64,000 bases of DNA from Paenochrobactrum pullorum. Lineage in GTDB: Bacteria; Pseudomonadota; Alphaproteobacteria; Rhizobiales; Rhizobiaceae. The notes under the pieces are model-generated. The model did no database searches, was not told the origin of the DNA, and saw only the letters and a list, made by a program, of their open reading frames with translations. The translations under genes were made by a program, and so were the position numbers. The DNA lies in assembly GCF_041929845.1 (NCBI RefSeq), contig NZ_JBHEEH010000007.1:80556-144555 (forward strand), written 5' to 3'. Shown piece by piece: positions 52,821 to 61,064 of the stretch. The first letter of the stretch is position 1. Each line of letters opens with the position of its first letter.

Positions 52821-52874
52821 GATCTCACTCCCAATCATGTTTTGGCATGTTTGTCGGCACATAGGCTGACTTTT

Positions 52875-54791
52875 TTACTGCTGCTGGCGCACGCCATCCC
52901 AGATATTGCAAAGATTTTGATACCGTGTGGCCATTTCATTGACCGTTTCATCATCACTCATTTTACCCTCAAACCAAAGACGTGCCGGATCAGCAAAAAT
53001 AGTGCGACCGATAGCAAAACCTTTGACCAGATCAAATTCAGCGGCAATTTTCAGGCTCTGCGCCAGTTCTTCTTGCGGTGCTTCCAGCCCCAGCACGACA
53101 ATGCCGCGCGTGTAGGGATCGTTGCGGGTAATCGCATCACAGGCATTTTGCCATGCAGTCTTGGTTTTAAGAGGCTCCAGCTTCCACCAGTCAGGATAAA
53201 CGCCTATTTCATAAAAACGTTCGATGATTTTGGCATTGGTTTCATCATCAACAGGCGCAACCTTGGACGGGATAATTTCCAAAAGCAGTTCCAAGCGATT
53301 GCGGCGCGCCGCAGTAAAAAGCCGTTTGACGGTTTTCTCCTGAGATTTCCGCATCGCTTCATCATCATCGGGATGATAGAAACACAGAACTTTAACTACA
53401 TGCTCAACCGGCCATTCGTTGAGGCCGCCATAGTCCAGCCCAAGCTCCGGCTCAAGAGTGAGCGGTCGCGAGGTTGGCCATTCCACCGGACGTCCGATCC
53501 AAAGACTGGAGCCAGATGCCTGATAAAGTGCATCGCGACCAAGGCGGCTGTCGCATAAAATCCCATAGCCTTGATTGTGCGGGTCTTGTCCGGCAACTTT
53601 CATCGCAGCCTTGAGGCAGAGCTTTTTAAATTCGCCGATTTTTTCGAGCGGTGCGCCACAGTCCTTGGCAATATCTTCCAGCTGATAACGGTGATCAAAA
53701 GCAAAGACACGCATATGTGGCCATTCGCCATGACGGTTGGTGGACCAGTGCACTTGTTCCAGCGCTTCGTCTTTGCGCAAGGCTTTGTTGCGGATACCTG
53801 TTTTAAAGAAATATTGCAGCTCTTCCCAACTTGGGTAAGCCGGCGTGCAGCCATGTCGCGAGACAGCAAAAGCACCGCAAGCATTGGCATATTTTAAAGA
53901 TGTCGGCCAATCTTCATCATTCAGCCAGCCACATAATAGGCCGGACATGAAACCATCACCTGCGCCAAGCACATTGAAAACTTCAATTGGAAAACCTTCA
54001 CCCGTTTGTCCTTCATCAAGGCTTGCCGGAATTTCACTTTCAAAGACAACCGCACCCATTGGCCCGCGCTTGCAGACAAGCACTGCTTGAGAAACGCTGC
54101 GCACATTGCGCAAAGCTTCCAATGTGTCGGTGCTGCCGCCAGCAATATGAAACTCTTCCTCGGTGCCGACGATGAGATCGAATAAATGTAAGGTGGATTG
54201 TAGTTTTTCAGTGACGCGCTGTGACGAGATAAAGCGGTTTTCACCATCATTATGGCCGGAAAGCCCCCAAAGATTGGGACGATAATCAATATCAAGTGCG
54301 GTTTTGGCACCATTTTCACGGGCAATGCGCAAAGCTTTTAAAACGGCAGCTTCAGTGCGCGGATGCGACAAATGCGTGCCGGTGGCGCAAATGGAACGGG
54401 ATTGGCTGATAAAATCCGGATCAATATCATCTTCGCACAGCGCCATATCGGCACAATTTTCACGGTAAAAAATCAGTGGAAATTGTTCCTGATCGCGGAT
54501 ACCAAGCAGCACAAGCGCGGTGAGGCGCTCTGGATCGGTCACAACACCTTGAATATTCACGCCTTCGCGTTCCAATTCACGGCGGATAAATCGCCCCATA
54601 TGTTCATTGCCGACACGGGTGATGAGCGCTGATTTCAGCCCCAAGCGCGCTGTGCCGCAGGCAATATTGGTGGGAGAACCGCCGATATATTTGTTAAAAG
54701 AGGCCATATCTTCCAACAACCCGCCCACTTGCGCGCCGTAAAGATCAACAGAAGAACGCCCAATCGTAATCAGATCCAGTGCTTTAGTCAT
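52875..54791 (-). CDS. iolC: Fused 5-dehydro-2-deoxygluconokinase / DUF2090 (probable aldolase) IolC
   Basis: A 638-residue two-domain protein, twice the size of Bacillus IolC. Residues ~1-330 form a PfkB kinase: TIGRSSVDLYG at the start, and NVLGAGDGFMSGLLCGWL with the catalytic Asp (~272-290). Residues ~345-638 are DUF2090 (WPHMRVFAFDHRYQLEDIA, then an aldolase-like barrel with LLEIIPSK and GIVVLGLEAPQEEL), proposed to act as the IolJ-type phosphogluconate aldolase. The fusion would phosphorylate 2-deoxy-5-keto-gluconate and cleave it to malonate semialdehyde and dihydroxyacetone phosphate. This fused form is usual in Hyphomicrobiales. No separate iolJ is present. Confidence 0.93.
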   Translation of the reverse strand: MTKALDLITIGRSSVDLYGAQVGGLLEDMASFNKYIGGSPTNIACGTARLGLKSALITRVGNEHMGRFIRRELEREGVNIQGVVTDPERLTALVLLGIRDQEQFPLIFYRENCADMALCEDDIDPDFISQSRSICATGTHLSHPRTEAAVLKALRIARENGAKTALDIDYRPNLWGLSGHNDGENRFISSQRVTEKLQSTLHLFDLIVGTEEEFHIAGGSTDTLEALRNVRSVSQAVLVCKRGPMGAVVFESEIPASLDEGQTGEGFPIEVFNVLGAGDGFMSGLLCGWLNDEDWPTSLKYANACGAFAVSRHGCTPAYPSWEELQYFFKTGIRNKALRKDEALEQVHWSTNRHGEWPHMRVFAFDHRYQLEDIAKDCGAPLEKIGEFKKLCLKAAMKVAGQDPHNQGYGILCDSRLGRDALYQASGSSLWIGRPVEWPTSRPLTLEPELGLDYGGLNEWPVEHVVKVLCFYHPDDDEAMRKSQEKTVKRLFTAARRNRLELLLEIIPSKVAPVDDETNAKIIERFYEIGVYPDWWKLEPLKTKTAWQNACDAITRNDPYTRGIVVLGLEAPQEELAQSLKIAAEFDLVKGFAIGRTIFADPARLWFEGKMSDDETVNEMATRYQNLCNIWDGVRQQQ

Positions 54792-54869
54792 ATGCCTCCC
54801 CGCATCATACTATCAGTCTGTCACCATTGGTATTCCAAATGAATTGATACTGATATTCCATTGTATTTC

Positions 54870-54893
54870 AAAATAGATTTTAAATTCTATTTT
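54870..54893. promoter_or_regulatory. Inverted repeat upstream of iolC, candidate IolR site
   Basis: AAAATAGA (54870-54877) and TCTATTTT (54886-54893) are perfect 8-bp arms separated by eight bases, in the iolR-iolC spacer. The minus-strand arm begins AAAATAGAAT, also found upstream of iolG at 55852-55861. Confidence 0.45.
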
Positions 54894-54925
54894 TTAGACT
54901 GGCAATATCAAAATCAAATATATTT

Positions 54926-55747
54926 TTAAATGTTCTCCTGTCTGTTGCCGCCCACGGCCACAGCCAAAGTCATTGCCAGACAAAGAGTGGCAGAAAGCGA
55001 GCGAAACGCGCCAAAATCGACTTCAGATACCAGCAATGATTGCTTGGCTATACGGCATAAAGGGCTGACGATCGTGTCGGTGATCGCAACAACCGGAATG
55101 TTGCGTCCTGAAATTTGCTCTGTTAATTCAACCGTCTCTGCGGAATAAGGCGAGAAGGTAATAGCCAGCAACACATCGCCTTCACGGATAGCGTGCGGGG
55201 TTTCAAGTCGCCCGACGCTGCTATGCAGCATCGCAGGAACTTCCATTTTTTCTAAAGCATAGGTCAGATAACTGGCAACAGCAAAAGCACGGCGCAGGCC
55301 AACAATATGGATCATCCGAGCTTGAGATAGCGTTTGCACAACCTCTTCAAGTGCCTGCGGATCAATTGTGCCGAGCAGAGATTCGAGTGAGGTGCGTCCG
55401 GCTTCCGCAAATTCTGCCAGCAAGGCGGAAGCGCTGCCACTGGCAGTTTCACGTAAATGATGCAGTCTTGTATTATAATCCGGCCATCCGCCCGCATATG
55501 AATTGCGGAACAGGCGCTGCATTTCGGAGAAGCCGGAAAAGCCCATAATCTGGCAGAAGCGCATAAAAGCGGAGCTTTGCACGCCAGCGCCTTCTGCCAT
55601 TTCGGCAACGGTGGAAACCGCAATTCTGTCCTGATTGGCGGCAACAAAATCCGCGCATTGTTTCAGTCGCTTCGGCAGATCAGGCGAAACTTCCAAAAGC
55701 CGCGCTTCAAATTCTTTTATGTTTTCCGGCGGCAGTAAATCGTCCAT
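54926..55747 (-). CDS. iolR: RpiR/MurR family repressor of inositol catabolism
   Basis: A 273-residue regulator. The N-terminal RpiR HTH runs ISTVAEMAEGAGVQSSAFMRFCQIMGFSGFSEMQ (~40-75). The C-terminal SIS domain (MIHIVGLRRAFAVASYLTYALEKMEV; VLLAITFSPYSAETVELTEQI) binds sugar phosphates in this family, presumably the IolC product. It sits between iolC and divergent iolG, the same arrangement as in rhizobia, where the RpiR-type IolR represses iol genes. It has no similarity to the DeoR-type Bacillus IolR. Confidence 0.9.
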   Translation of the reverse strand: MDDLLPPENIKEFEARLLEVSPDLPKRLKQCADFVAANQDRIAVSTVAEMAEGAGVQSSAFMRFCQIMGFSGFSEMQRLFRNSYAGGWPDYNTRLHHLRETASGSASALLAEFAEAGRTSLESLLGTIDPQALEEVVQTLSQARMIHIVGLRRAFAVASYLTYALEKMEVPAMLHSSVGRLETPHAIREGDVLLAITFSPYSAETVELTEQISGRNIPVVAITDTIVSPLCRIAKQSLLVSEVDFGAFRSLSATLCLAMTLAVAVGGNRQENI

Positions 55748-55856
55748 CGCAGCTCTTTCGAAATTTCAATCCGTGCAGTGCAATTCATTTTATACGCGCA
55801 ATGTGTATGAAATTTTCTGCCCTCTTGACATAACTTATATCACAATCTAGCAAAAT

Positions 55857-55870
55857 AGAATAAATATTCC
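55857..55870. promoter_or_regulatory. Candidate IolR operator upstream of iolG
   Basis: AGAATAAATATTCC has the form (A/G)GAA-N6-TTCC, one base from the GGAA-N6-TTCC motif I recall for the Sinorhizobium IolR. It lies 95 bp upstream of iolG in the iolR-iolG intergenic region. Confidence 0.5.
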
Positions 55871-55964
55871 ACAACTAACCATGACTGTTCCATTGCTGAT
55901 GCCTTTTGACCACAGGTTCTTGAATGTGCCGAAGTATCTTGAATGTGAATGGGAGGAGACATTT

Positions 55965-56972
55965 ATGGTAACCCGTCTTGCGCTCTTAGGAGCAGGTCGT
56001 ATCGGCAAGGTTCATGCGAGCGCTATCGCGGCTGATCCGCGTGCCCGTCTTGTTGCTGTGGCGGATGCACATGCGCCCTCTGCTGAAGCTATTGCAAAAA
56101 TGGCTGGTGATTGCGAAATTCGCACCACTGAAGAGATCGAACAGTCAGATGATGTGGATGCAGTACTGATATGCACGCCTACCAACACGCATGCTGATTT
56201 GATTGAGCGTTTTGCACGTGCCGGCAAAGCGATTTTCTGTGAAAAGCCGGTGGATTTGAGCATAGATCGCGTACGCGATTGCCTGAAAACCATTGCTGAA
56301 ACCAATGCAACGGTGATGCTTGGCTTCAACCGCCGTTTTGACCCCCATTTTCAGGCTGTCCGTGCTGCCATTGATGAAGGCCGCATTGGCGATGTGGAAA
56401 TGGTGACCATTACCAGCCGTGATCCGGGTGCACCTCCGGCAGAATATATTACCGTTTCGGGTGGTATTTTCCGCGATATGACCATTCATGATTTTGATAT
56501 GGCGCGCTATTTGCTAGGCGAAGAAATTGACAGCGTGATGGCATCTGCCTCGGTTTTGGTTGATCCGAAAATTGGCGAACTTGGTGATTTTGACAGCGCA
56601 AGCGTGATTTTGACCACTGCCAGCGGCAAGCAATGCATGATCTCTAATTCACGTCGTGCAAGCTATGGCTATGATCAGCGCATTGAAGTGCATGGCTCGC
56701 TGGGGGCCGTTTCAGCTGAGAATCAGCGCTCTGTTTCCATCGAAGTGGCGACGAAAACCGGTTATAACCGACCTCCATTGCATGATTTCTTTATGACGCG
56801 TTACACGCAAGCTTATGCAGCAGAAATTGCTGCCTTTATTGATGTGCTGGACAATAAAACCCCTGCATCGCCATCGGCGCAAGATGGTTTGATGGCATTG
56901 GCATTGGCCGAAGCAGCGCTCAAATCGGTTCGTGAAAAACGCGCTGTTAAGCTCTCAGAAATAACGGCTTAA
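55965..56972 (+). CDS. iolG: Inositol 2-dehydrogenase
   Basis: A 335-residue Gfo/Idh/MocA oxidoreductase from ATG at 55965 with GGGAGGAGACATTT upstream; an earlier in-frame ATG at 55881 has none. Rossmann motif LALLGAGRIGKVHASAI (~5-21), catalytic EKPVDLS (~97-103, Lys), and GGIFRDMTIHDFDMARYL with the catalytic Asp-His (~170-187). It oxidises myo-inositol to scyllo-inosose with NAD. It is divergent from iolR, so the shared region carries both promoters. Confidence 0.93.
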   Translation: MVTRLALLGAGRIGKVHASAIAADPRARLVAVADAHAPSAEAIAKMAGDCEIRTTEEIEQSDDVDAVLICTPTNTHADLIERFARAGKAIFCEKPVDLSIDRVRDCLKTIAETNATVMLGFNRRFDPHFQAVRAAIDEGRIGDVEMVTITSRDPGAPPAEYITVSGGIFRDMTIHDFDMARYLLGEEIDSVMASASVLVDPKIGELGDFDSASVILTTASGKQCMISNSRRASYGYDQRIEVHGSLGAVSAENQRSVSIEVATKTGYNRPPLHDFFMTRYTQAYAAEIAAFIDVLDNKTPASPSAQDGLMALALAEAALKSVREKRAVKLSEITA

Positions 56973-56983
56973 ATTAAATGGCA

Positions 56984-57014
56984 ACTGCGCTTGGAATTTC
57001 TATTTCAAGCGCAG
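56984..57014. terminator. Hairpin/terminator between iolG and the trmO-like gene
   Basis: ACTGCGCTTG and CAAGCGCAGT pair perfectly around an internal AAT/ATT arm; the right side is followed by GTTCTT. It lies between convergent genes. Confidence 0.6.
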
Positions 57015-57047
57015 TGTTCTTCAAGGGCAGATATCAAAATCGCCCTT

Positions 57048-57530
57048 TTATGGGGTGGCCAGAGGTTTGAAGGTGGATCTGTCCGGCTTTAAATCGAGAA
57101 GAGGCGTGTTATTAAGGCAATCAAGCCCGCGCACCCAAAGAATATTATTCTCTCTTTTTTCGAGCAAAACGATAGATGTACCGATCGGATTTGGCCGGAT
57201 TGGTGAGCGGATGGAAAATGTACCGCGTGTCTCGCCATTATTGGCCGGACTTTGTAAAATCAGATCGCGGCGAGATTGATGCAGCCAATAAAGAATTTCC
57301 AAGCGTTCAAATTCTTCAACGCCCTCTAAAGCTTCTGCCCAGGGCTCAAAAATTTCAATTTGACATAAAGGCCCGTCATGACGGCCTTGGCGCGGGCAGT
57401 CTGTGCGTGATGTCCAAGGTGTTGTGATACGGCCGACAAATTCAAGTCCTGCATCTTGTGCTTTGGGCGGTGTCACTGCGCGTTCATTAAGGCGAAGATC
57501 ATTGTCTGGTTTTTGTGTTGGTTCACTCAT
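57048..57530 (-). CDS. TrmO/TsaA-like SAM-dependent tRNA methyltransferase family protein
   Basis: A 160-residue protein of the UPF0066/TrmO family. Signature TRGTFSIRSPIRPNPIGTSIVLLE (~103-126) is the SAM-binding region; an N-terminal GRITTPW and central LHQSRRDLILQSP also match. E. coli TrmO methylates N6 of t6A37 in tRNA-Thr and is larger (~235 residues); short members in metal-transport operons may do something else. Its start overlaps the importer ATPase gene by four bases, so it belongs to the molybdate-type operon. Confidence 0.85.
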   Translation of the reverse strand: MSEPTQKPDNDLRLNERAVTPPKAQDAGLEFVGRITTPWTSRTDCPRQGRHDGPLCQIEIFEPWAEALEGVEEFERLEILYWLHQSRRDLILQSPANNGETRGTFSIRSPIRPNPIGTSIVLLEKRENNILWVRGLDCLNNTPLLDLKPDRSTFKPLATP

Positions 57531-58315
57531 AGATGTTCGCTTTCAAGTAAAACAGGGGCGCAAAGCGGGTAGGGACTGCCGTGAAGACGGCCGATTGTGA
57601 CATCGATTTGATAAATCTTTTTCAAGTTTTCAGGCGTGATCACCGCTAGTGGTGTGCCGGTAGCAATAAGTGTGCCTTGATGCAGTAATGCGACATTGTC
57701 GGCGCAGATAAAAGCATGATCGGGATTATGAGTTGATAGGATGACACTGATACCGGATTGTGAAAGCTCTTTAATCAGCTGCAAAATGCGCAACTGATTG
57801 CCGTAATCAAGGCTAGCCGTTGGCTCATCCATCACCAAAATTTGCGCTTTTTGCATAAGCGCCCGTGCAATCAGCACAATCTGGCGCTCGCCACCGCTGA
57901 TTTCCGTATAAGCTTTGTCGGCCAGATGCGCCATGTTGAAATGTGTCAGCAATTGTATTGCTTCATTCACTTCTGATATGGAAGGTTTTGCGGTCAGGCT
58001 TAATTGTGCGGCTGCACCCATAATTACTACATCCAACACATCAAACGGAAAAAGCGCATTATGGGCTTGCGGCACATAGGCAATTTTACGGGCGCGCTGG
58101 TGAAGGCTTAACTGCTCCAATGGTTCATCATCCAATGTGATGCGGCCATGATGTGGTTTCATGAGGCCAAGCAGTGTTTTAAAAAGTGTCGTTTTGCCGG
58201 CGCCATTGGCGCCAAGCAAACATAACACTTCGCCTTGTTCAACAGTGAAACTGATATTTTGAGCGATAATCTGTTTGCCATAGCCAAAACTCAGGTTTTC
58301 AGCGCTTAGTCTCAT
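57527..58315 (-). CDS. FecCD-type ABC transporter ATP-binding protein (MolC-like)
   Basis: A 262-residue ATPase of the FecE/BtuD/MolC group: Walker A GANGAGKTT (~33-41), Q-loop YVPQAHNALFPF, signature ISGGERQIVLIARAL, Walker B ILVMDEPTASLDYG, switch His STHNPDHAFICADN. It overlaps the permease start region by four bases. Context (ModE-like regulator and operator) suggests molybdate/tungstate rather than iron-siderophore. Confidence 0.88.
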   Translation of the reverse strand: MRLSAENLSFGYGKQIIAQNISFTVEQGEVLCLLGANGAGKTTLFKTLLGLMKPHHGRITLDDEPLEQLSLHQRARKIAYVPQAHNALFPFDVLDVVIMGAAAQLSLTAKPSISEVNEAIQLLTHFNMAHLADKAYTEISGGERQIVLIARALMQKAQILVMDEPTASLDYGNQLRILQLIKELSQSGISVILSTHNPDHAFICADNVALLHQGTLIATGTPLAVITPENLKKIYQIDVTIGRLHGSPYPLCAPVLLESEHL

Positions 58316-59355
58316 TGCCAGCCTCTTTTACCTGAAGCCAACAGCCAGATGAAAAATGGTGCGCCGACAGTAGCGGTTAAAATGCCGAGCGGTATTTCAA
58401 TGGTTGCAATGGAGCGCGCCAATAGATCGACAATCAGCAAATAGCCCGCGCCTAAAATCATTGAAACAGGCAAGAGCTTTCGAAAATCGGGCCCGACAAG
58501 AAGGCGTGCAATATGCGGAATAATAAGGCCGATCCAGCCGATAATGCCGGTAACGGAAACGGCAGCCGCCGTCATTAAAGTGGCTGAAGCAACCAAGAGC
58601 GGGCGCAAAATAGCGGTATTAACGCCAAGGGTCTTGGCTTCATCATCGCTTAAGGTGAGTAAATTGACCCGCCAGCGTAAAATCATCAGCGGCACTAAAC
58701 CGAGCACAAAAGCAGGCAAAACAGATAAAACATCCGCTCTGGTGACGGCTGTCAAACTTCCAAGCAGCCAATAGGTGATGGCGGGTAGTTGATCGTAAGG
58801 ATCGGCTAAAATTTTCAATAAAGAAATGGCAGCACCTACCAAAGCCCCGATAGCAATGCCGGCTAAAACCAATACCAGCACCGGATCACGATTGCGGATG
58901 GCAAGCCCCAGCGAATAAACCGCTGCAACGGCCAATAATCCACCGCAAAAGCTTAAAATCTGTACGGTAACAACCGGCAAATACAAGAAGAGCCCTAAGA
59001 TGGCACCTAAACTTGCACCTGCCGAAACGCCCAGAATGTCTGGTGAAACAAGCGGATTGCGGAAAATACCCTGATAGATGGCACCTGCCGCGGCAAGGGA
59101 TGCGCCGACTAACAGTGCCAGTAATATGCGAGGCAGTCGAATGTTCCAGATGACATTTTGTGCCATTGTATTGGGCTCGGCAGCGCTCGGAGAAATAGCA
59201 TGGAGCATCACATCGGCAATATCTTTAAAGCTCAGCGGATATTTGCCGATGGTTAAAGATAAAACCGCCAGTATTGCCAAAACAAAGAGATAAAAAATAA
59301 GGGCTGGCCGCTTTTGAAAAGCATGAGCAGCCAGCCCTTTTTTGTTGCCTGTCAT
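58312..59355 (-). CDS. FecCD-type ABC transporter permease (MolB-like)
   Basis: A 347-residue permease with about ten hydrophobic segments. FecCD signature elements: WNIRLPRILLALLVGASLAAAGAIYQGIFRNPLVSPDILGVSAGASLG (~70-117 in order) and GIIGWIGLIIPHIARLLVGPDFRKLLP near the C-terminus. The family imports siderophores, heme, cobalamin and, in MolABC, molybdate/tungstate. Its start overlaps the binding-protein stop by one base. Confidence 0.88.
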   Translation of the reverse strand: MTGNKKGLAAHAFQKRPALIFYLFVLAILAVLSLTIGKYPLSFKDIADVMLHAISPSAAEPNTMAQNVIWNIRLPRILLALLVGASLAAAGAIYQGIFRNPLVSPDILGVSAGASLGAILGLFLYLPVVTVQILSFCGGLLAVAAVYSLGLAIRNRDPVLVLVLAGIAIGALVGAAISLLKILADPYDQLPAITYWLLGSLTAVTRADVLSVLPAFVLGLVPLMILRWRVNLLTLSDDEAKTLGVNTAILRPLLVASATLMTAAAVSVTGIIGWIGLIIPHIARLLVGPDFRKLLPVSMILGAGYLLIVDLLARSIATIEIPLGILTATVGAPFFIWLLASGKRGWQ

Positions 59356-60383
59356 TATTTGGAACGCACTGCATGATGCAATAATGCATCCACTTGTGCG
59401 TCCGACAGATCCACTTGATAAAACAATTTGTAGAAGTCACGTGTTTCTGCGCGCAAATCTCCTTCAAAACTGTCGGGGTAGAGGATTTGTTCCAGCCATC
59501 GTACACCAATGAGGCGGTTTACACTCGGGGGGGTGTCAAACCAGCCAAAAGGTAACATTGGTGTGCGGAAAACCAGACCGTTTTGCACGGCATTCACATC
59601 TTTCCACAATGGATCTGCCTTAACTGAGGCAACAAATTTCTCATCAGAGCCTAAGATAATTTGCGGGTTCCATGTGAGAACCTGCTCAAGCGACACATTG
59701 GTCAGACCACCTTTGCCGGTAACTGCGGCTACATTTTTCCCGCCGACAAAGTTTAGAATTTCCAGATTGATGGAGCCGTCCATGCCGGTTTCCAAACCAT
59801 CGGCACCGCGGCCATAATAAACGCTTGGGCGATTTTCAGGCGCAATATTGCCAAGTCTGACATGCAGGCCGTCAATGGTTTTAGTCGCATAATCAGCTAA
59901 TTGCTGACCGCGCTCATCTGTTCCGAGCAATTCACCGACAAGCTTGAAAACATCTGCGGTTTTATCAAAACCGCCGTCGATGAGAATATACGGTATGCCG
60001 GTTTGTTCCTGCACCTTATCGGCCAATGAAATATAAGTGTCATTGATCGTGCCGACATCAAGAATAAAATCCGGCTTAGCAGCAAGAGCCGCTTCAATAT
60101 TAGCTGTGCCGCCTTTGCCGGTCAAACGGCCATAGGTAGGCAAGTCGGCAACGGATTTCAGCAGATATTCTTTGTCTTTAGCACTTGGTTCACGCACCCA
60201 ACCGGCAAGTTTTTCCGGTGCGACAGTATAAATGAGCACTGATGCGGGAGGGCCTGCGGCCAGTACAGAATTGACTGTATCGGGTAATTCAACTGTGCGC
60301 CCTGCGGAATCTGTAAAAGGTCGTGCCGAGAGAGAGCCTGTAATGGCAAAAAATGCCGCAACGAAAAGCGTTAAAAAGCGCAT
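59355..60383 (-). CDS. FecCD-importer periplasmic binding protein (MolA-like)
   Basis: A 342-residue class III (TroA/BtuF-like) binding protein. The signal peptide ends near SLSARP (residue 20). Mature start FTDSAGRTVELPDTVNSVLAAGPPASVLIYTVAPEKLAGW is typical of Peripla_BP_2. The pattern PASVLIYTVAPEKLAGWV and WNPQIILGS are common in MolA and cobalamin/siderophore members alike. It is the first gene of the operon and has the ModE-box-like operator directly upstream. Confidence 0.86.
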   Translation of the reverse strand: MRFLTLFVAAFFAITGSLSARPFTDSAGRTVELPDTVNSVLAAGPPASVLIYTVAPEKLAGWVREPSAKDKEYLLKSVADLPTYGRLTGKGGTANIEAALAAKPDFILDVGTINDTYISLADKVQEQTGIPYILIDGGFDKTADVFKLVGELLGTDERGQQLADYATKTIDGLHVRLGNIAPENRPSVYYGRGADGLETGMDGSINLEILNFVGGKNVAAVTGKGGLTNVSLEQVLTWNPQIILGSDEKFVASVKADPLWKDVNAVQNGLVFRTPMLPFGWFDTPPSVNRLIGVRWLEQILYPDSFEGDLRAETRDFYKLFYQVDLSDAQVDALLHHAVRSK

Positions 60384-60448
60384 TCTGATGGTTCCCGTGT
60401 AAGCCGTGTCTGCAATTATCCATGAAAGGATGATTTATTATAGTTTTG

Positions 60449-60480
60449 CATTATATTTTATAAAACATAACGCTTGTCAA
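60449..60480 (-). promoter_or_regulatory. ModE-box-like operator overlapping the molA-like promoter
   Basis: On the minus strand CGTTAT, twelve bases, then ATAATG (60449-60472) matches the 6-12-6 layout and five or six of six arm bases of the E. coli modA ModE site (CGTTAT-N12-ATAACG). The twelve-base centre is itself palindromic. A perfect -35 (TTGACA, 60475-60480) abuts it and TATAAT (60450-60455) lies inside it, 19 bases apart, so a bound repressor would block the promoter. Confidence 0.75.
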
Positions 60481-60529
60481 ACCTTACTCACTATCGGCAT
60501 TTATATTAGCGAATACAGAAATTCTGCAT

Positions 60530-60913
60530 CTAGTCTTGTGCCGTGTTGAGTGTTTCGTTTAAATTTTCGCGCAACCATAGCATTTGTGGCTCAATTGCGA
60601 GTGCTAGCTGCTGTTCCATGATGCGAAATTGTGCGATCAGTTCTTCACCAAAAGGGGTAACAATTGCGCCACCGCCATGTTTGCCGCCGCGTTGGGAATC
60701 GACAACCAGCTTTGAAAACATTGTATTCATGGCATTAACCAGCATCCATGCGCGCCGGTAAGACATATTCATCGCTCTGCCAGCGGATGAAATGGAACCG
60801 GTTTCTTTAATCAGCTCTAACAGCTGGATTTTACCGCGTCCAATGCGTTGCGCTTGTCCAAGATCATTGGAGACATCAATGCGAATGATTGGCTTCAGAA
60901 CAATTCCAGACAT
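60530..60913 (-). CDS. ModE N-terminal domain (winged helix) transcriptional regulator
   Basis: A 127-residue protein with the ModE DNA-binding domain only: RIGRGKIQLLELIKETGSISSAGRAMNMSYRRAWMLVNAMN (HTH ~35-64) and a wing with GGKHGGGAIVTPFGEELIAQF. The C-terminal molybdate-binding domains of full ModE (~260 residues) are absent, so it may sense molybdate through another partner or not at all. It is transcribed in the same direction as the importer, 147 bases upstream, with the operator in between. Confidence 0.9.
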   Translation of the reverse strand: MSGIVLKPIIRIDVSNDLGQAQRIGRGKIQLLELIKETGSISSAGRAMNMSYRRAWMLVNAMNTMFSKLVVDSQRGGKHGGGAIVTPFGEELIAQFRIMEQQLALAIEPQMLWLRENLNETLNTAQD

Positions 60914-61064
60914 GGTTTCTCCTCATCAAGACGTTACCCAAGCTTGGCGCTTCTCATCACAGATAAAGGTGAGTAAGCCAGATGGCAAGTTTTGCATCAC
61001 TTACAAAAAAGGCGCTATATTCACGTGCTGGAAAATGGTTTGAGTCGTTATCGGAGGTGCATAA

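Larger units (their letters stand above)
55965..57272 (+). other. Coordinate note: iolG coding region ends at 56972
   Basis: This span covers iolG and the following terminator region and the opposing trmO-like gene tail; see the separate entries. No additional feature was found between the iolG stop and 57047 except the hairpin. Confidence 0.2.

Noticed and set aside
55965..57272. The broad placeholder span listed with the iolG entry
   Set aside because: It is not a feature in itself; iolG is 55965-56972, and the neighbouring hairpin and trmO-like gene have their own entries.
57527..60383. Iron-siderophore or cobalamin importer assignment
   Set aside because: Subunit families allow it, but the ModE-domain gene and ModE-box-like operator favour molybdate/tungstate. 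It is not excluded.
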